DNA of 64,000 nucleotides, taken from assembly GCA_038373865.1 (NCBI GenBank), contig JAXGGA010001689.1:79654-143653 (forward strand). Direction: 5' to 3'. This DNA comes from Uloborus plumipes (taxonomy: Eukaryota; Arthropoda; Arachnida; Araneae; Uloboridae). The notes beneath the pieces were generated by a model. That model worked only from the letters and a program-made list of their open reading frames with translations. It searched no databases and was not told where the DNA came from. A program made the position numbers and the translations under genes. Shown here one piece after another: positions 61,664-64,000 of this stretch (the first letter of the stretch is position 1; each line of letters starts with the position of its first letter).

Positions 61664-62077
61664 ACCCTGTAAAAAATGAATTTTGTTTTTACAGTACAAT
61701 ACAGTCAATTTTACAGTAATAAACTGAAAAAAATTCTAATTTTACAGTATAATATATTGTAAAATAACGAATATTACAGCACTAAACTGTAAAATTGCTA
61801 ATTTTACAGTAATAACTGTAAAATTGCTAATTTTACAGTTTATTACCGTGCATTTTACAGTTTTAAACTAGAACCTCTGCTGCCAGTATTATACTGTTGT
61901 TTTTACAGTATAATACAGCTAAATTTTACGGCAATAAACTGTAAAATTTCTAACTTTACAGTAAGAAACTGTAAAATTGTTAGTTTTACAGTTTATTACT
62001 GTGCATTTTACAGTTTTAAATTGGAACCTCGGCTGCCAATATTATACTGTAAAAACTACAGTTCATTTTTGCAGTGT
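61664..62077. mobile_element. TTTACAGT-rich MITE, copy 2
   Basis: Ends ACCCTGTAAAAAATGAATTT and complement of ACACTGCAAAAATGAACTG. The interior alternates ACAGTAATAAACTGTAAAA and its complement many times, so it could fold into many small hairpins. Confidence 0.75.
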
Positions 62078-62450
62078 GAAACAAAAGGAAAAATCACATA
62101 AAAAGGCGAATGACGTGAAATTCCCTTTTCACGGACCAATGGTCACCTACTGACGCTAATATTTCATATCATCAGACATGCACCTTTGTGTAACCAGAAA
62201 TTAAACATGTGTTTCCATGAGAAATAAATAAATACCTCCGTGTTTGGAAAACAAAAGAATATAAAACAATGTTTTATATTGTTTTATGTGCTTGTATGTT
62301 TCATCTTCAACTTTAACTTCAATAAAAATGTCTCGCAAATACTGTACACTATTTATGCAATCAAATATGGCTTAAAATCCAGTAAAAGTCGAAGAGCAAA
62401 GCACATCTTTAGACAAAATAGCTTTGAAATAATAAAATCAACCTTATTCT

Positions 62451-63281
62451 ACACTGTAAAAATAGATGTTTCTCCAGTATAACACAGCTAATTTTGCAGT
62501 AATTTTAGTATAATGAACTGTAAAATTGCTAATTTTACATTAGTAAATTTAAATTGCTAGTTTACAGTAATAAATTGTAAAACTACTACACTGAAAAAAT
62601 TAAATTACTGTTTTTACAGTATAATACTGGCAGCAGAATTTCCAGTTTAAAACATTAATATAAACAGTAAAAAACTAAAACTAGTATTTTTACAGTTTAT
62701 TACTGTAAAGCAGCAATTTTAAAGTTTATTACCACACTTTAAGGGCTCTGCTCCACATCAGCAGAAAACGCGACCGAAACCGAAGGCAGAAACTGAAAAT
62801 CCGGGTACTTTCCATAGGAATACCATTTAATCCGTTTTACGTTTCTGCTTTATTTTTCTGCTTTACGTCAATGTGGAGCAGGGCCCTTAGGGCCATGCTC
62901 TACATCAGCGTAAAACGAGACCGAAACTGAAGGCAGAAACCGAAAATCCGGGTACTTTCCATAGGAACACCATTGAATAAATTTTACGCTTCTGCCTAAT
63001 TTTTCTGCTTTACGTCGATGTGGAGCATGGCCCTTACGGTTTATTACTACAAATTTGGTTATATTATGCAGTAAAAACAATAGCATAATACTGGCAGCAG
63101 AGGTTCCAGTTTAAACCTAAAATGCATAGTAATAAACTGCAAAATTAGCAATTTTACAGTTTACTACAGTAAAACAGCAATTTTACAGTTTATTACTGTA
63201 AAATTAGCAATTTTTACAAAGTTTGTCTCTCTAAAATTAGCTGTATAATACTGTAAAGACAACATCTATTTTTTACAATGT
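62451..63281. mobile_element. TTTACAGT-rich MITE, copy 3, carrying a nested dimeric MITE
   Basis: Ends ACACTGTAAAAATAGATGTT and complement of ACATTGTAAAAAATAGATGT. The internal repeat is interrupted at 62741-63035 by the tandem dimer described separately. A second terminus-like ACACTGAAAAAATTAAATTA at 62589 suggests further nesting. Confidence 0.75.
62741..63035. mobile_element. Tandem dimer of a 148-bp MITE (AAGGGC...GCCCTT)
   Basis: Two direct units, about 62741-62888 and 62889-63035, each with ends of the form AGGGC(C/T)(A/C)TGCTC(C/T)ACATCAGC and complement, sharing the TT/A junction. Each contains CCGGGTACTTTCCATAGGAA. It interrupts the TTTACAGT-rich element. Confidence 0.85.
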
Positions 63282-64000
63282 ATGCTTAGTTTATTACTGA
63301 AATCCTCATGTAAATAAGTACTTATACATACAACACTAGTGCTGCTAATTGGAAGATATATTGTTTATTATTTTCTTTCCACAAGTATGAGTTGTTGCAA
63401 ATGTGAATCGATAGATAAACCATGCATGGGTGGTATTAGTTGAACATAAATAGAAACATTCGTACGTGATATGAAAAAGTAATATATAAATCTGGAAATG
63501 TCTTGAGCCAATCCATTTCTGAAATAGTTTTCCCGAAGGAGGATTGTATGATAAAAAATGGCACTCTGCGTTAAAGCGTGAAAATAATAAATATAGACTC
63601 TTAAAATATTCGCCAACGCCTGCATAGTGTACGAAAGTAAGAATGCGTTTCAAAGCTTTTAGTGTTCATGCTATGATTGCTTCTATTTTATTTTTTTAAA
63701 TTAGAGTATACAGTGCATAAGCATTTTTTTAAAGGAAAATGAGAAAGTAACATATTCTTTAATCTAAAAAGTATGTTTCCTATATTAAATTATTTTATTG
63801 ATTTATTTATTTAATATGTTGATTTTTTTTAATAGAACCGACTACAGTTGGAAATTTCTCTAAAAATTAAGGGGTTACAGTACCTTTCTAACAAATTTCT
63901 TTAATTTAAGTGAAAAAGTTAAATCTTTGAAATATTTGTTTCTGCACTTGTTTAACAATCAATAATTTATTTTCAAGCATTAAAAATTTTGGAAACTTTT
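63282..64000. other. No gene recognised
   Basis: AT-rich window edge. The overlapping minus-strand frames at 63345-63653 have no recognisable domain. Confidence 0.55.

Overview
This is AT-rich, intron-rich nuclear DNA from an arthropod. A spider or other arachnid is my best guess, based on a mannose-receptor-type lectin gene with long introns, many Tc1/mariner, hAT-like and foldback elements, RTE-type LINE ends and tRNA-derived SINEs. No bacterial, viral or organellar gene content was seen. The species cannot be named from the sequence alone.

The one host gene I can support lies on the minus strand from about 29.4 kb down to 5.05 kb. Ten exons can be read with consensus splice sites and matching phases: a signal-peptide exon (29374-29416), a linker exon, and exons encoding three C-type lectin-like domains (CTLD1, 27.3-24.8 kb; CTLD2, 23.4-18.5 kb; CTLD3, 13.6-5.05 kb). 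CTLD3 ends in phase 1, so the gene probably continues left of the window. The last CTLD2 exon is one base short of the length its neighbours' phases require and changes frame mid-domain. This suggests a damaged or polymorphic locus, or a sequence error.

The introns are full of transposons. They hold a decayed Tc1 element (5.86-7.29 kb), an ancient dispersed repeat (7.7-8.85 kb), a 5'-truncated RTE-type LINE with a 13-bp target duplication (10.1-10.5 kb), a 249-bp MITE, an apparently intact Tc1-like element with an uninterrupted 348-codon transposase and perfect 27-bp terminal repeats (15102-16319), a pogo-like MITE, a piggyBac-like MITE, a hAT-like foldback 32 bp beyond an exon (22486-23118) and a mariner fragment.

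From 29.5 kb to the right end I see no host gene. That half is repeat DNA: two MITE families sharing CCCAAGTAGC-type termini, a second TTAA-flanked MITE, trinucleotide and (TA)n microsatellites, a 1.28-kb element with 'gaatgggcca' motifs, a 290-bp hAT MITE, an internally deleted mariner inside a degenerate minisatellite, several long palindromes (42.65-43.31, 45.19-45.85, 51.06-51.73 and 60.42-60.68 kb, and 52.8-54.36 kb with separated arms), two tRNA-derived SINEs with target duplications, a tandem duplication (49.66-52.34 kb) whose copies carry different insertions, a broken DD41D mariner (57.0-58.3 kb) and TTTACAGT-rich MITEs.

The standout features are the density of long inverted repeats, the apparently complete Tc1-like element, the foldback carrying tRNA-like heads in both arms, and paralogous empty sites that give direct evidence of insertion for three repeats.
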